A DNA stretch of 64,000 nucleotides from Notolepis coatsorum (Eukaryota; Chordata; Actinopteri; Aulopiformes; Paralepididae): assembly GCA_963971535.1 (NCBI GenBank), contig OZ020594.1:115541127-115605126 (forward strand). The letters are read 5' to 3'. Below are positions 10,945-21,469 of the stretch, in pieces. The notes under the pieces were generated by a model that was not told where the DNA came from, did no database searches, and worked only from the letters and a program-made list of their open reading frames with translations. How positions within the stretch are numbered: the first letter of the stretch is position 1; each line of letters opens with the position of its first letter. Made by a program: the position numbers and the translations under genes.

Positions 10945-11003
10945 GTGCAGAGAGTGACGCCGAGCGAGAGCCATACGACACAGAGTAATGTGAGTAATGG
11001 TGA
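10945..11003 (+). repeat. Internal complementary region of DIRS-like copy 1
   Basis: Bases 10945-10983 are an exact reverse complement of the element's left outer end (5715-5753), 39 of 39 by eye. The next part (GTGAGTAATGGTGA, 10990-11003) is the reverse complement of TCACCATTACTCAC in the right outer end (about 11200-11213). Joining copies of both outer ends in one internal site is the DIRS1 arrangement used to complete both ends by circular intermediates. Confidence 0.85.
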
Positions 11004-11040
11004 CGCTCGGCGTCCGACGCCGCTGCAGCCCTTGATCTCA

Positions 11041-11199
11041 CCTTGTGGTGAAAGCTTGGGAAGGAGGCGAGTAGGTGGCCACACACATGCTTATGAAGGT
11101 AAGCTGATAGGGGTGTGGTCAGACGAATATTGGGATGTAAAGGTACATTGTGGAATTTTTATTCAGTGCGCGTGCACAGGCGAGGTACAGTGCAGAGAG
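11041..11199 (+). repeat. Right inverted terminal repeat of DIRS-like copy 1
   Basis: It mirrors 5744-5902. Beyond it a unique right extension runs to GTT 11241-11243 and contains CAGAACTTGGTTATAGTCAT. The counterpart of this extension is found inside copy 2's internal complementary region (21664-21705), which confirms the family structure. Confidence 0.9.
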
Positions 11200-11243
11200 T
11201 CACCATTACTCACAGAACTTGGTTATAGTCATAACCTATCGTT

Positions 11244-11370
11244 AAAGCTGCTGCGGTCAGGCAAGCGCCTCCGCATACATGCAGCAAGAACAGAGAGACT
11301 CAGACTCAGCTTTTTCCGACAGGCCATCAGAACACTTAACACTGATCTCTCCACACACAAGCACACATGA

Positions 11371-11403
<33 letters not shown>

Positions 11404-11690
11404 CTCTCTCACAAACACACTACAAAAAAGGTCACTTTAAAAAACACAACTGTATATTTGTATATTATTATATATAGTATAGTACTCTGTACTCATTAAC
11501 TTTAATTCTTAAGCTTAGCATTGTATAGTATTTTATCCGTATTACTTGTTATCATGTCTATTTTATTATCTATTCTATTTTATTATTCTATTTTTGCACA
11601 ATCAAGGCGGGCATGGCCACCTTCATTTCACTACATGTCTCGTGTATGTATGTGACGAATAAATCTCTTGAAAGAACCGTACTCCCGTTG
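11244..11690 (+). mobile_element. L2-type LINE, right part (after DIRS-like element)
   Basis: It continues the L2 of 5087-5717 with KLLRSGKRLR, TERLRLSF and QAIRTLNTDLSTHKHT, then stop at 11368-11370. The 3' UTR has a (CA)n stretch and an AT-rich part. It ends TTTCACTACATGTCTCGTG and GACGAATAAATCTCTTGAAA. The long open frame starting at 10654 is a chance fusion of DIRS sequence with this L2 end, not a gene. Confidence 0.85.
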
Positions 11691-12415
11691 TGTTTTTTCT
11701 TGAATCTTGAAATGGGACATACATTTTTTGTAACATATATTTTTACCTTATGTTATAGGATCCATTTAGTAGTAAATGGAAATTGAAATGGCTGGAAATT
11801 ACTGATGGGTAATTTCTTTTGGTGATATAATGCAAATCTTTTTTGCATTTCATGTGAGATTTAAAATAAAGTTAGATTTATTGGAATATGGAGATTTTTT
11901 TCAGATTCATCACAGTATTATGTCACCTTGAAAATTATGGTAATGAGAATCATGGAAAAACATTCATAGAAAGAATGAATGGGGATATATTTAGAAAGGT
12001 TTTGCCTAGTCTTTGCATGATTTATTTCAAGAATCTGTATGAACACTGAAGATGGATTTACCCTTTAGAGCCTTACCTCCTCCTTCATTCACAGATCCTT
12101 TAAGTCCTGGTGTTTTAATGCAGTCCACCAAGTAGACAGACAGCTCCTTTAGTTCCAGCTAAGAGAGGTGACTGCGAGATGCCATCTCCTCCACTGTACT
12201 GGAGATCAGTGGGGCTGTGGCCTAAAAACACCAGATAAAAAACAGTAACAATAAGAGTCTTGCAAAGTACAACGTTCACTTTCCCCAGAGTAATTGTAGA
12301 TTGACGGGTTTGGCTGAGTGTTTATTTTTTATTTTTATGTTAGACATGTCTTGTCAGTGGTACTTGATGGTGAGAATGTCACCTTAAAGGGATAGTTCAG
12401 AGTTGTGGACATCAA
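11691..12415. other. AT-rich non-genic sequence
   Basis: I see no coding region, repeat array or recognised transposon end in this stretch. Confidence 0.3.
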
Positions 12416-13290
12416 GTGGTGAAATTAAATAGTGGTGAAAAGAAAATCTGGATGAACCACAACCTTCTTCAACTCAACAGTACTAAAACTGAAATCCTTC
12501 TAATAGGCCCACTTCACCTTCTCCGTAAAAACCCTGACTGCTCCATATCCATCAACAACCACTCTATCCTCCCCTCCCCCACAGTGAAAAACTATTCTAG
12601 GGGTGCTCCAGTAGCACACCATGTTACCGCGCTGCGTCGCGGGACTCCGTGCTGCGTCACGGATCTGGTTGACTCCGAGTTCGATTCCCGGACTCGCCGT
12701 CATTTGCCGAATGTCTCCCCCTGCTCTCTCTCCCGTTTCACCCTACAACTGTCGGTCATGCTTGACCAGAAAAGCGATAAACGCTAAAAAATAAAGTTTA
12801 AAAAAAAAGGAAAACTATTCTATTTGACCCCAAACTATAATTCGAACCACACATCAATAACATCATCAAGATATGATACTTTCACCTCAGGAACATTTCC
12901 CGCATTAGGTTCCTGCCCTCATTTTCTCCCATCTAGAGATTATTGTAATGCATTGCTCAATGGATCAACATCTAAATCCCTCCATAAACTTCAACTAGTT
13001 CAGAACACCTCAGCCCGCATCACCCGCTGGCAAGTTCTCCCACATCACACCTGTCCTCTCCTCACTACACTGGCTCCCTGTTAAGTATAGGATTGACTTT
13101 AAGATCTGTCTTCTCACTTACAAAGCCCTCCACTCCCTAGCACCTGCCTACATCTACACCATCCTTCAATACTACACTCCCGCCCACTCACTCCGCTCAT
13201 CCAACTTAGCCCTTCTGAGCACATCACACTACTGCCTTAGTTAAGTCCACAGAAAACAAATCATTCTCCGACTCGGCTCCCCGAATGAAA
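12416..13290 (+). pseudogene. LINE RT C-terminal fragment, split by a SINE
   Basis: LLQLNSTKTEILLIG at about 12460 is the conserved block after the RT active site. After the SINE, decayed frames give YNALL-type and SSLHWLPVKYRIDFKICLLTYKAL (about 13060-13125), the C-terminal signature of fish CR1/Rex-like LINEs. Stops and frame changes are many. AACCAGAGTGCAAATGTAACAG at 13300 recurs at 62227, suggesting a shared 3' region. Confidence 0.75.
12600..12810 (+). mobile_element. tRNA-derived SINE with target-site duplication
   Basis: 211 bases are flanked by AAAACTATTCTA at 12588-12599 and 12811-12822, a 12 bp duplication. A Pol III B box GAGTTCGATTCCC lies at 12677-12689; the A box is less clear. 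The 3' part ends in an A-rich tail (AATAAAGTTTAAAAAAAAAG). It interrupts the LINE fragment at 12416-13290 and so is younger. Confidence 0.85.
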
Positions 13291-14046
13291 ATAAGTTCTA
13301 ACCAGAGTGCAAATGTAACAGATAAAGTATATATACAGATCAACTTGGGATTGGTCGCTCCCTGTTCAGGAGACTCAGGCGTATACAAGTCTATTGGATC
13401 ATGTCTCCAGCACCCCCACAGCCGTAGCTAAAACCACTTAATGTCAAGGCTCTCATCCACATTCATTCATTTTCTCCCCCGCTCTCTCCCCCGAGCTCAA
13501 TGTAACACTGAAGTGCAGTGGTCTATAGAGTGTAATGGCATGCCTTCACCTGGAGGGGGACTCTAGGCTAAGTCCGTTGACCCTTAACCTCTCACTATAA
13601 ATGAGACCCAGCCGTGTTGTGTGTGCTCTCTCCTGTACCCTGAAGATGATTAATAAACGTGCACAAACTACTAGTTGGTGTCTGTTGATTGAATGGGACT
13701 AAGCTAAGATACTACACTTATGTTGATCTGATAAACATATTACAAACAAATTGACAATGAATGTCTTTACAGCTACACACAGCTATCAGATGCAGCTTCC
13801 GGTATCGGGAGAAATGTAACATTATTGTGAAGAGAATTACGTCGCTGCAGATGCTAGCAGTTAGGTAAAGTACTACGAATGTAAAACATTTGGATTTTTT
13901 TATGATTAAGCTGTGATTGTACAACTTCAAGGCTCCTTTCGATCGCCGTGCTGCTGCAAGCTAGGAAGGAGCAATAAGAGGAAAACAATGTGAACATAAT
14001 TGTACTTACAGATGTTGTGGTGTCCACAGTCTGATCTGTTTCCACA
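13291..14046. other. Non-genic sequence with old repeat remnants
   Basis: Nothing coding is supported. GTCTATAGAGTGTAATGGC and a TGAAGATGATTAATAAACGTG polyadenylation-like signal near 13640 may be the end of a degraded LTR element, but no partner was found. Confidence 0.25.
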
Positions 14047-14172
14047 AGAAGAAGGTTTTGATCCAGATGTGAAGTCTTGGTCCAGTACAGTTCTGCCACA
14101 GAGACGTTAGAAGAAGGTTTTGATCCAGATGTGAAGTCTTGGTCAAGTACAGTTATGCCACAGAGACGTTAG
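14047..14172. repeat. Two-unit tandem duplication, 62 bp
   Basis: AGAAGAAGGTTTTGATCCAG starts at 14047 and again at 14109. The two 62 bp units differ by about two bases. Confidence 0.85.
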
Positions 14173-14421
14173 AAAGAGACTAGTTTAATTGTGTCCAACA
14201 TGTCTCTCTGGTCCGACTCACAACAAAGGTCTGGATCCTTGATCTGGTTCACACTCTGGTTAAAAGTCAGTAATGTTTGCACGGAGGAGTTGACAGTGAC
14301 CGATAACACATGTGTTGTGTTTAACTTGTCCTTGATAACGGGTTTGTACAGAGAAGCGAGTTAAAAGCTCCTCATTGTAAATAGTCTGGCTGTAGAAACG
14401 TTTGCTGCTAACAGTGATGCA

Positions 14422-14681
14422 CAGCCATCTTAGATGACATCACGCCCCTGGTAACTCGCTCCGGTCGCCCCGTAGGCTCCTCCCCTCAGCCATCTTAGAT
14501 GACGTCATGCCCCTGGTAACTCGCTCCGGTCTCCCCGTAGACTCCTCCCCTCAGCCATCTTAGATGACGTCACGCCCCTGGTAACTCGCTCCGGTCGCCC
14601 CGTAGACTCCTCCCCTCAGCCATCTTAGATGACGTCATGCCCCTGGTAACTGGCTCCGGTCGCCCCGTAGACTCCTACCCT
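14422..14681. repeat. Minisatellite, four units of 65 bp
   Basis: Units begin CAGCCATCTTAGATGAC at 14422, 14487, 14552 and 14617. Each contains a TGACGTCA-type (CRE-like) site with small changes and CTCGCTCCGGTCGCCCCGTA. Units are nearly identical, so the amplification is recent. Confidence 0.9.
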
Positions 14682-14699
14682 TGGTTGAATCACGACATC

Positions 14700-14962
14700 T
14701 GTGAGCTCAGACTTATTATTATCATTTAATTTTTTCTTGTTTAAACTGTGGATTGTTTGTTTCTTTGTATATGGTATTAATTATTATTTTATGTAAATTA
14801 GGTTGTACGCCGACAATCAAGTAATACTTGTTTAGTTTAGGAATAAGAAATTCTTCTTCCTGCTCCTTTTGCACATGGTATGGTATTTATGATTTTGTAT
14901 GAAAAACTATGATTGTATTGTTTCCATGTGGCAAATAAAACTCTGAATCTGAATCTGAAGTG
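14700..14962 (+). mobile_element. LINE 3' tail fragment with (GAATCT)n end
   Basis: TTTCCATGTGGCAAATAAAA followed by CTCTGAATCTGAATCTGAA is a polyadenylation-like signal and short tandem tail of the sort ending fish LINEs. No coding part is left. Confidence 0.5.
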
Positions 14963-15016
14963 TCGCAAAACAGAGGCAATGGAAATCTTCCAACCTCCAA
15001 GCATAGATATATATTT

Positions 15017-15114
15017 AAGCATTACATCACACGCAGGAGTGGTTTGTGAACAATAAACCATGCCTAGGGGTGGTTTATTTTTCACAAATCACGACTGCAA
15101 GTGGTGTAATGCTT
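15017..15114. repeat. Imperfect 98 bp inverted repeat (MITE-like hairpin)
   Basis: The ends AAGCATTACATCAC and GTGGTGTAATGCTT pair. Inside, GTGGTTTGTGAACAATAAACC pairs with the reverse complement of GGTTTATTTTTCACAAATCAC. The middle is CATGCCTAGG. Likely a tiny MITE or foldback unit. Confidence 0.65.
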
Positions 15115-15233
15115 TTATACAACTGCCACATTCATCCAACCTTATTGCTATACAATAAACACACATTAATCGAAGATTTATTGAAAAAACCATCCGCCAG
15201 AAAAAGTAGTTCCCACAACAACAAAAAAGACAA

Positions 15234-15570
15234 GTTGCCTCCATGTGGAAGCAGCTCGGAAGTGCATCCAACCAACTAACACATCCAACTGTGTGTTATT
15301 GGAATGATTGAGAGAAGTTGCCTCCATGTGGAAGCAGCTCGGAAGTGCATCCAACCAACTAACACATCCAACTGTGTGTTATTGGAATGATTGAGAGAAG
15401 TTGCCTCCATGTGGAAGCAGCTCGAAAGTGCATCCAACCAACTAACACATCCAACTGTGTGTTATTGGAATGATTGAGAGAAGTTGCCTCCATGTGTAAG
15501 CAGCTCGGAAGTGCATCCAACGGATCCAACAAACTAACACATCCAACTGTGTGTTATTGGAATGATTGAT
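15234..15570. repeat. Minisatellite, four units of 83 bp
   Basis: Units begin GTTGCCTCCATGTG at 15234, 15317, 15400 and 15483. The last unit has an extra CGGATCCAA. Open frames over it are by-products. Confidence 0.9.
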
Positions 15571-15705
15571 TGAACACTTTATTACCAGATGCAGAATGGG
15601 TACAATACAGTACGGCTCAATACACACAATTGTTAAGGGGATGCAGACCAGAGAAAGACTTTATGACATACAGTACCAGATTTACAATAAACCTACTTTA
15701 GAGGG
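15566..15705 (-). mobile_element. LINE 3' tail fragment (TCAA tail family)
   Basis: On the minus strand this reads GTCTTTCTCTGGTCTGCATC, CCCTTAACAATTGTGTGTAT, TGAGCCGTACTGTATTGTAC and CATTCTGCATCTGGTAATAA, then AGTGTTCAATCAATC. The same 3' end is found at 23714-23869, 44393-44456, 44570-44650 and 56670-56815. Confidence 0.75.
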
Positions 15706-15849
15706 CCTAAACTTAACCAGTTGGAAACCAGGCGTACAGTAATAAAATGTGCAATCAATCAATCAATCAATTCAATAGGCCATGCTCACTTAAAACAGCG
15801 CAGCACTCAGCTGCTTCTATGTCTCTCAGTCTTCCACCGTTTCAGACAG

Positions 15850-15981
<132 letters not shown>

Positions 15982-16496
15982 GCCAGACAGTGTACGCGAG
16001 TGAGTGAGCTCTGCAGTCAGGGGCAAGGAAGAAATTATTTAAAAAATAATCAATCAATCAATCCGCGATTTTTCTTTTGTTCCACAATGACTCATGACCC
16101 ATCAATTACATCATCCAACATTGTTTAAAGGACTAAGACATTCGCCGTGACAGAATCGCTTTATATTTAGTCGTTATGACGCTATCAACATATCCATTTG
16201 TTAAAGATTATTGTCCGCCATCTTGTTTTTTCCGAGAAATCCGCACGGCGGAGTGATGTGATTCGGTTGTGGGCGGGTCCTGGGACCAGGAGCGTGGATT
16301 GTGACAGATACATACGTGTAAATGGACTGTTTCAGCCAATCAGAATCGAGAAATTTGCATGCCGTTGTATAAATATTATATAAACATGCCTCCAAGTACA
16401 TCGTGTCTATCTCAAAGAGTTGTTTTTTGTAAACAAAGTTGCTGATGTAAGGGCAAACATCCCCCCCTCCTCTTCCCTCTCTGTCCATTGAGCAGT

Positions 16497-16641
16497 TTTT
16501 CGGCTGTCTCCCTGACAGACCTAACAGCCCCCTAGATATTGTACCCACATCCATGCTCAAGGAGGTTTTTAGTTCTGTTGGCCCTAGCTTAGTAACCATC
16601 ATCAACAAGTCACTAGTCTCTGGCTCTGTCCCAGTTTATTT
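16497..16641 (+). pseudogene. LINE reverse transcriptase fragment
   Basis: MLKEVFSSVGPSLVTIINKS and LVSGSVPVYFK (16553-16641) match the N-terminal RT region of fish LINEs (block before LKPxxRPISxL). The sequence is cut off at 16641, where other sequence begins. Confidence 0.7.
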
Positions 16642-16770
16642 TAAAGTAACGTTGCATTTGTTCGGTACACAGCGCATAGCCTACTTGACCAAAGGTCCCA
16701 ACCAAGGTCCCAATTCTCACAGAATACGGTATATACAGCATATATGTGTAGGTGTATAGGTATATACCAG

Positions 16771-16858
16771 TGGAGGCTGCTGACCAAATTTTTAGGTGAA
16801 GCACAAATGATTATATTATATTATATATTAAATAATATTTTTAAAACATCCCCCACTG
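16771..16858 (+). mobile_element. Repeat end shared with 42580-42665 (hAT-like CAGTGG terminus)
   Basis: CAGTGGAGGCTGCTGACCAA, ATTTTTAGGTGAAG and a (TTATA)n stretch occur nearly identically at both places. CAGTGG(C/A)GGCT is a common hAT terminal inverted repeat start in fish. The other terminus was not found. Confidence 0.5.
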
Positions 16859-16879
16859 TGTGTCAGTGGACACAGATGA

Positions 16880-17216
16880 AAACATATTAACATTAGGTGA
16901 CAGCGGACCTGACCAGATGAAAAGATATTAGGTGACAGCGCACCTGACCAGATGAAATCATATTAGGTGACAGCGCACCTGACCAGATGAAATCATATTA
17001 GGTGACAGCGCACCTGACCAGATCAAAACATATTAGGTGACAGCGCACCTGACCAGATGAAATCATATTAGGTGACAGCGCACCTGACCAGATGAAATCA
17101 TATTAGGTGACAGCGCACCTGACCAGATCAAAACATATTAGGTGACAGCGCACCTGATCAGATCAAAACATTTTAGGTGACAGCGCACCTGACCAGATCA
17201 AAACATATTAGGTGAA
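16880..17216. repeat. Minisatellite, about nine units of 35 bp
   Basis: The unit contains ATATTAGGTGACAGCGCACC and TGACCAGAT(G/C)AAA. There are no unique spacers, so this is a plain tandem array and not a CRISPR array. Confidence 0.9.
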
Positions 17217-17219
17217 GGT

Positions 17220-17590
17220 GACAAGGAAGCCACAGACTCATACCCCCCCGACACTCAACTAACCGCCTCGGACAGTCCTTCATACCAGTGGCCATCAGGC
17301 TCCACAACAGTGGGCAGCGACTGCTGCCAGACATCGACCTAGAACTAATAGGAACCCAAGTAGGACAATAACACTACCTTATGCATACTGCACCTTATGT
17401 GGATACTGTGATACTGTGAATAATGAATAATGTATATTTCAGTTAGTTAGATAGTAAATTTTATTGACCTATTTGTTTACACTGCTTGTGTTGTTTTCAC
17501 TACCTGTACCCCCCCCCCTTCCCCCATGCTGCTATGATGCCTGAATTTCCCCAAGGGGATCAATAAAGGAATATCTTATCTTATCTTAAA
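17220..17590 (+). mobile_element. LINE 3' end with (TCTTA)n tail
   Basis: SFIPVAIRLHNSGQRLLPDI can be read at about 17275-17335, the extreme C-terminus of a LINE ORF2. The 3' UTR ends AAGGGGATCAATAAAGGAAT and ATCTTATCTTATCTT. Confidence 0.75.
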
Positions 17591-18086
17591 AGGAAAGATG
17601 AAATTACCTACCTGGGTTCCATCCTATAGAGGCAAATCTTTCCTGTGACCAAATGGGATCCAATGTAATAAAACTAAGTCAACCAACGAACTAGATTCCT
17701 GTACCGGATCTCCTCTCTGGTAAACAAGAATACCTTGAAGACTCTAACAGGAGCACTCATTCAAGGGTACTACGACTATGCTTGCACCTCATGGTACCAA
17801 AGCACCTCAAAGGCACTATAAAACAAGATTACAAACATCACAAAACAAACTGGTCAGACTACTGCTTGACCTTACTCCTAAAACCCACCTCACCCCTGTC
17901 CACTTTGACAACCTAGGATGGCTTAGAGTAGACGACAGAGTACAGCAACTTGCAATGGGCCTGGTCTACAAGATACACTACACCACTAAGATACCCATGT
18001 GCATGTCGAAATACTTCCCAAAGGTCAGTGAATACCACGACCACAACACCAGAGGGAGTTCCACAAATCATGTTCAACCCAGATAA
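17591..18086 (+). pseudogene. LINE ORF2 C-terminal fragment (same family as 41050-41431)
   Basis: YLGSIL near 17605, then RFLYRISSLVNKNTLKTLTG in shifted frame. 17778-18086 gives DLTPKTHLTPVHFDNLGWLR and VYKIHYTTKIP. It is nearly identical in protein to the frame at 41050-41431, which keeps about 55 more C-terminal residues. Stops separate the segments. An A-rich run follows at 18100. Confidence 0.75.
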
Positions 18087-18495
18087 AATAATTTAAAAAG
18101 TAAAAAAAAAAAAAAAAAAAATTAATAAAAGAAAATAGTCATAACTTAGAAATGAGATTGCATAGGTCTATGAATCGATATCGCGATTCTGTTTCGATTA
18201 ATTGCCCAGCCCTACAGTGTGTACAGTAAGTTAGCTTGGTGATTATCATTGTGATGTAGGCTAAGCTGGCTAGCTACTGTTAGCATACAAGCACTGTAGC
18301 CTACTTACTTTTTCATCCACAACGTTTTTTCTGATCCAGATGCATAAGTCCACTTCTTCATGTTGCTCAGTTGCTGGTTTATACTTCGGTCCTAATGTTG
18401 GCGCAAAGTTTAATTTAGCCTGACTTGACTTGTTATAGCTGTACAGCTTACTAACTACTAAACAACAACTTTCTCATAGTCTCAACTTTCACATA

Positions 18496-18747
18496 GTCAA
18501 AACGGGTCCAGCTGCATGTCCGGAGGATAGGTTTATCTCGGGCCAATCTCAAGTTTCTCAAGTTTCTTTATTAGTTGTCATACAGAAGTACAGAATACTT
18601 TTATACAAAATGCTTCTTTACTGTATGTTACATTTAGTATAAAAGTATTCTGTACTTCTGTATGACAACTAATAAAGAAACTTGAGAAACTTGAGATTGG
18701 CCCGAGCTAAACCTATCCTCCGGACATGCAGCTGGACCCGTTTTGAC
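18496..18747. repeat. Near-perfect 252 bp palindrome (110 bp arms, 32 bp spacer)
   Basis: The left arm 18496-18605 and right arm 18638-18747 are reverse complements with a single mismatch by eye (GGTTTATCTCGGG against GGTTTAGCTCGGG). Each arm holds an L2-type LINE 3' end (GTATTCTGTACTTCTGTATG and ACAACTAATAAAGAAACTTG) plus about 50 bp of other sequence (GTCCAGCTGCATGTCCGGAG). Confidence 0.9.
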
Positions 18748-19059
18748 TTTGCAATGCAGCAATCTCTGATTGGATTTGCAAGGCTGCCAATCATATTCAA
18801 CCTCTGTGTATTGGATGTCAAGGGCTGTCAATCAATCAATCAATCCTCCATTCAATGGCAAGAGTTTAACTGCACAGACCGTGCTTAGATGAAGTTAATA
18901 GCCTATTTTGATTCGCTGTTATTTATTATTTATTTAACAATGGGTCACACCTGTGAAGTTTTCTTCACAAATAATTACTGCAGTGCAGGCCTGCTCAGAG
19001 TTGTCAATTTTTGAAGAAAAAAAAATTCACTGGCATTTTTTTTACAGAGGAAAACATTT

Positions 19060-19160
19060 ATAATAAAAAAAATAATAATAATAAAAAAATAATATATATA
19101 TATATAGTTTTATTTTTTTTATATATATATAGGTATATGTAAATTAATAATAATTATGAA
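19060..19160. repeat. AT-rich simple sequence
   Basis: Runs of (AATA)n and (TA)n. No other signal. Confidence 0.9.
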
Positions 19161-20159
19161 TTATGAGTGAATTTGTGTTTCACGTGTTGTCATAGAGAAA
19201 CCTCCACTGGTATATACAGTACTCGAGTTGTGAAAAAAAAAACAGGGGGGATGATCAAGGCTGCAGATCTCATGACAAGTTTGGGGGGGATGCAGAGTAG
19301 GGAGGTCCGGGGGCATCGTCCCCCGGTAGAACATTTGAATGATTTGAATACGCAAATGAAGCTTTTAGGAGTATTTCGAAACTATAATTACAGAGTGGGA
19401 GTAGATACACTACTTTTGATAGCACATATTATTGGGGGGGACAATTCATATTTTTCTGACGATTAGCTGACACAAATGCTAGCCTGGTTAAAGACATCCA
19501 AGTCCTCATGGTTTAGCTAGCTACGTTAGTTAACTATTGATAGATAACTTATTACATAATAATATGATATTGTAAGGAAGGGGCAGGACCAGATAAGCTT
19601 TGCTTCTTTCTGTCCCTTCTCAAACAAAACCATTTGTCTTGAGCTATGTTGATTATTGCTTCCATAGGAAGATATATTTAATTGTATTTGTATTTGTATT
19701 TTATTTCGTTTTAGTTTTTTTTGTTATTACAAATGTGTGTGTTTATGGTTGAAAATGTTAGAGATAAATAAAGATCAAATCAAATCTAACTGATGAAGTG
19801 ATCCCTCTTCTAACGAGAGAAAAACGTAGCTTAGCTTTAAACTCATTCATTGCTTATGTCTAAAATACAGTCTATGCAGCTATGCACAGTTCACGCAGGA
19901 GGCACATTTATTCCTAATAACATTATTTATTGTTAACTTTTGTCAGACACAGCCACAATTGAGAACATAATAACTCTCACGTAGCAAGTGAGAAAATTAA
20001 GAACAATTTCAGCAAATGTACTAAATATGTCAAACTTAAATGTAAAAATGTCACATACTGTTTGAACACAACAAAGCCACAGCCACTGGATTACAAGATT
20101 TACAGTGCAATGAAAATATACCTTTTTCTTTTTCAAATGACAGTGTAGCCAAGACACCA
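19161..20159. other. Non-genic; possible LINE 3' tail near 19750-19795
   Basis: AGAGATAAATAAAGATCAAA followed by TCAAATC could be a LINE polyadenylation signal with a short tandem tail. Otherwise I see no feature; the frames at 19167-19466 and 19933-20169 have no motif. Confidence 0.35.
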
Positions 20160-20470
20160 GGGCCCTCATTTATCAATTTTTCTTAGAAAATGTTCTATTT
20201 CCATACTTAAGCACAGAATTTAGAATGTGTGCACGCACACAAAAAACGGGATTTATCACACGTGCGTACACAGGTCCTACGCACACCTGTCATGATAAAT
20301 ATCACCTTGCTCTATACGCTGAGGCTCGTGCACACTTTCACGTATTTGCATACCAGAACCGCCCCGATTAACCATATACGGTAATGGAACACCCCCGTGA
20401 AATGTGGAAAAGTGGACTAACCCGAGCGAACTCTGAGAGACTTCACTGAGAGCGAGATTGATCACCGAGG
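20160..20470. mobile_element. Possible Harbinger-type DNA transposon end
   Basis: GGGCCCTCATTTATCAA at 20161 and GGGATTTATCACACGTGCGT with CGCACACCTGTCATGATAAA resemble the terminal and subterminal motifs of PIF/Harbinger elements in fish. I did not find the opposite terminus within the next kilobase, so it is partial or misassigned. Confidence 0.35.
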
Positions 20471-21469
20471 TCCAACCAACAAATTGAACGTATAATCTTC
20501 GGTGCGCCGGGAGCCAAGGATGTTGACTGACCCAGTCCTGCTACAGAACCAGCACATTGACAGAAATAAATGACAAGATGACCCGACATTAAGCACTGTA
20601 ATGACTAAAATTAAATCAATTTCAGCAGGCCAACTCTGCGCTCTACAATGCCTATTATGTGCGCTCGTCATGAGCCCGTGGTACTTCTGGTCAGAGTCAT
20701 TATGGCTTCAGTGGATAACCCTGATCTGCATTGTGATGTTTTAGATACCCCAGATATAACATTACAATTGAATTAAATGCAATTAAGCCTGAATGAGACT
20801 CCGGCCACCGGCACATTATCAGCCAAAATGCGCATCGCGGATTATCTGTACATTGACCGAGTGGAATCCCGTTCACATTACTGGATTTGTTTATTGATGG
20901 AGCAAACTGAGAGATTGTTCACAGAGGCGCTGCCGAACCAAGATATAATATGATGTGTATAATATAATGTGTGTAGAGGCATATGATACAATCTATTTTG
21001 TTGTTGGTATTGGGTAGCCTATATGAATTACATATAATAGCAGCCAACCTACATTATGCAACAGTAATTTGCGCATATAACACACAGCCCTGTGAAGCCT
21101 GCATACAGTAAACTAACTTGATCATTAATCTAGCTGTTGTATCTTTATTCTTTACGCTTATGAAAACATTAAATAATATGTATAGGCCGTCGCTTTAGCC
21201 TATATTCTCAAATGGCTATCCGAGTCCTCGATATCCTCGCGGACGGACCAGTATACCTTTATATCATATCATATTCATATTCATATCATACTTTACTCTA
21301 TCAGCCTACCAGCATGTAATACGTTCTTTGTTAGAATTCAACTCGTTATCATTTTGCGCATAGATTGCAGAAATACCGGAACGTTTTGATTTAGGCTTTG
21401 ACATTGTAAAACTAAATAAGTGAACTTCTGTAAGCAGAATACAAGTCATGATATCACCCTCACATCACA
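20471..21469. other. Non-genic; weak coding trace near 20700
   Basis: On the plus strand 20703-20925 reads MASVDNPDLHCDVLDTPDIT and, after a stop, MRIADYLYIDRVESRSHYW. Asp/Glu-rich start and plausible composition suggest an eroded ORF, but no family is recognised and stops interrupt it. Confidence 0.2.

Larger units (their letters stand above)
5712..11243 (+). mobile_element. DIRS-like non-autonomous retrotransposon, copy 1
   Basis: A 5.5 kb insertion inside L2 coding sequence. It is bounded by GTT at 5712-5714 (shared with the L2 target) and GTT at 11241-11243, after which the L2 frame resumes. It has inverted terminal repeats (5744-5902 against 11041-11199). It also has an internal complementary region at 10945-11003, the hallmark of DIRS elements. 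A gag-like ORF follows the left repeat (6021-7675), then about 3.3 kb without long homologous ORFs that includes a 5S rRNA-like sequence. No target duplication longer than GTT is seen, as expected for tyrosine-recombinase elements, but no recombinase, reverse transcriptase or RNase H is present. Two LINE tails have inserted secondarily (7842-7920, 8700-8919). Copy 2 lies at 21470-26956. Confidence 0.8.

Noticed and set aside
10654..11370. 238-codon open frame
   Set aside because: It runs from DIRS-like non-coding sequence through the internal complementary region and terminal repeat into the L2 C-terminus; a chance fusion.
16880..17216. Regular 35 bp repeats as a possible CRISPR array
   Set aside because: No unique spacers between units, and the context is a fish genome full of LINEs.
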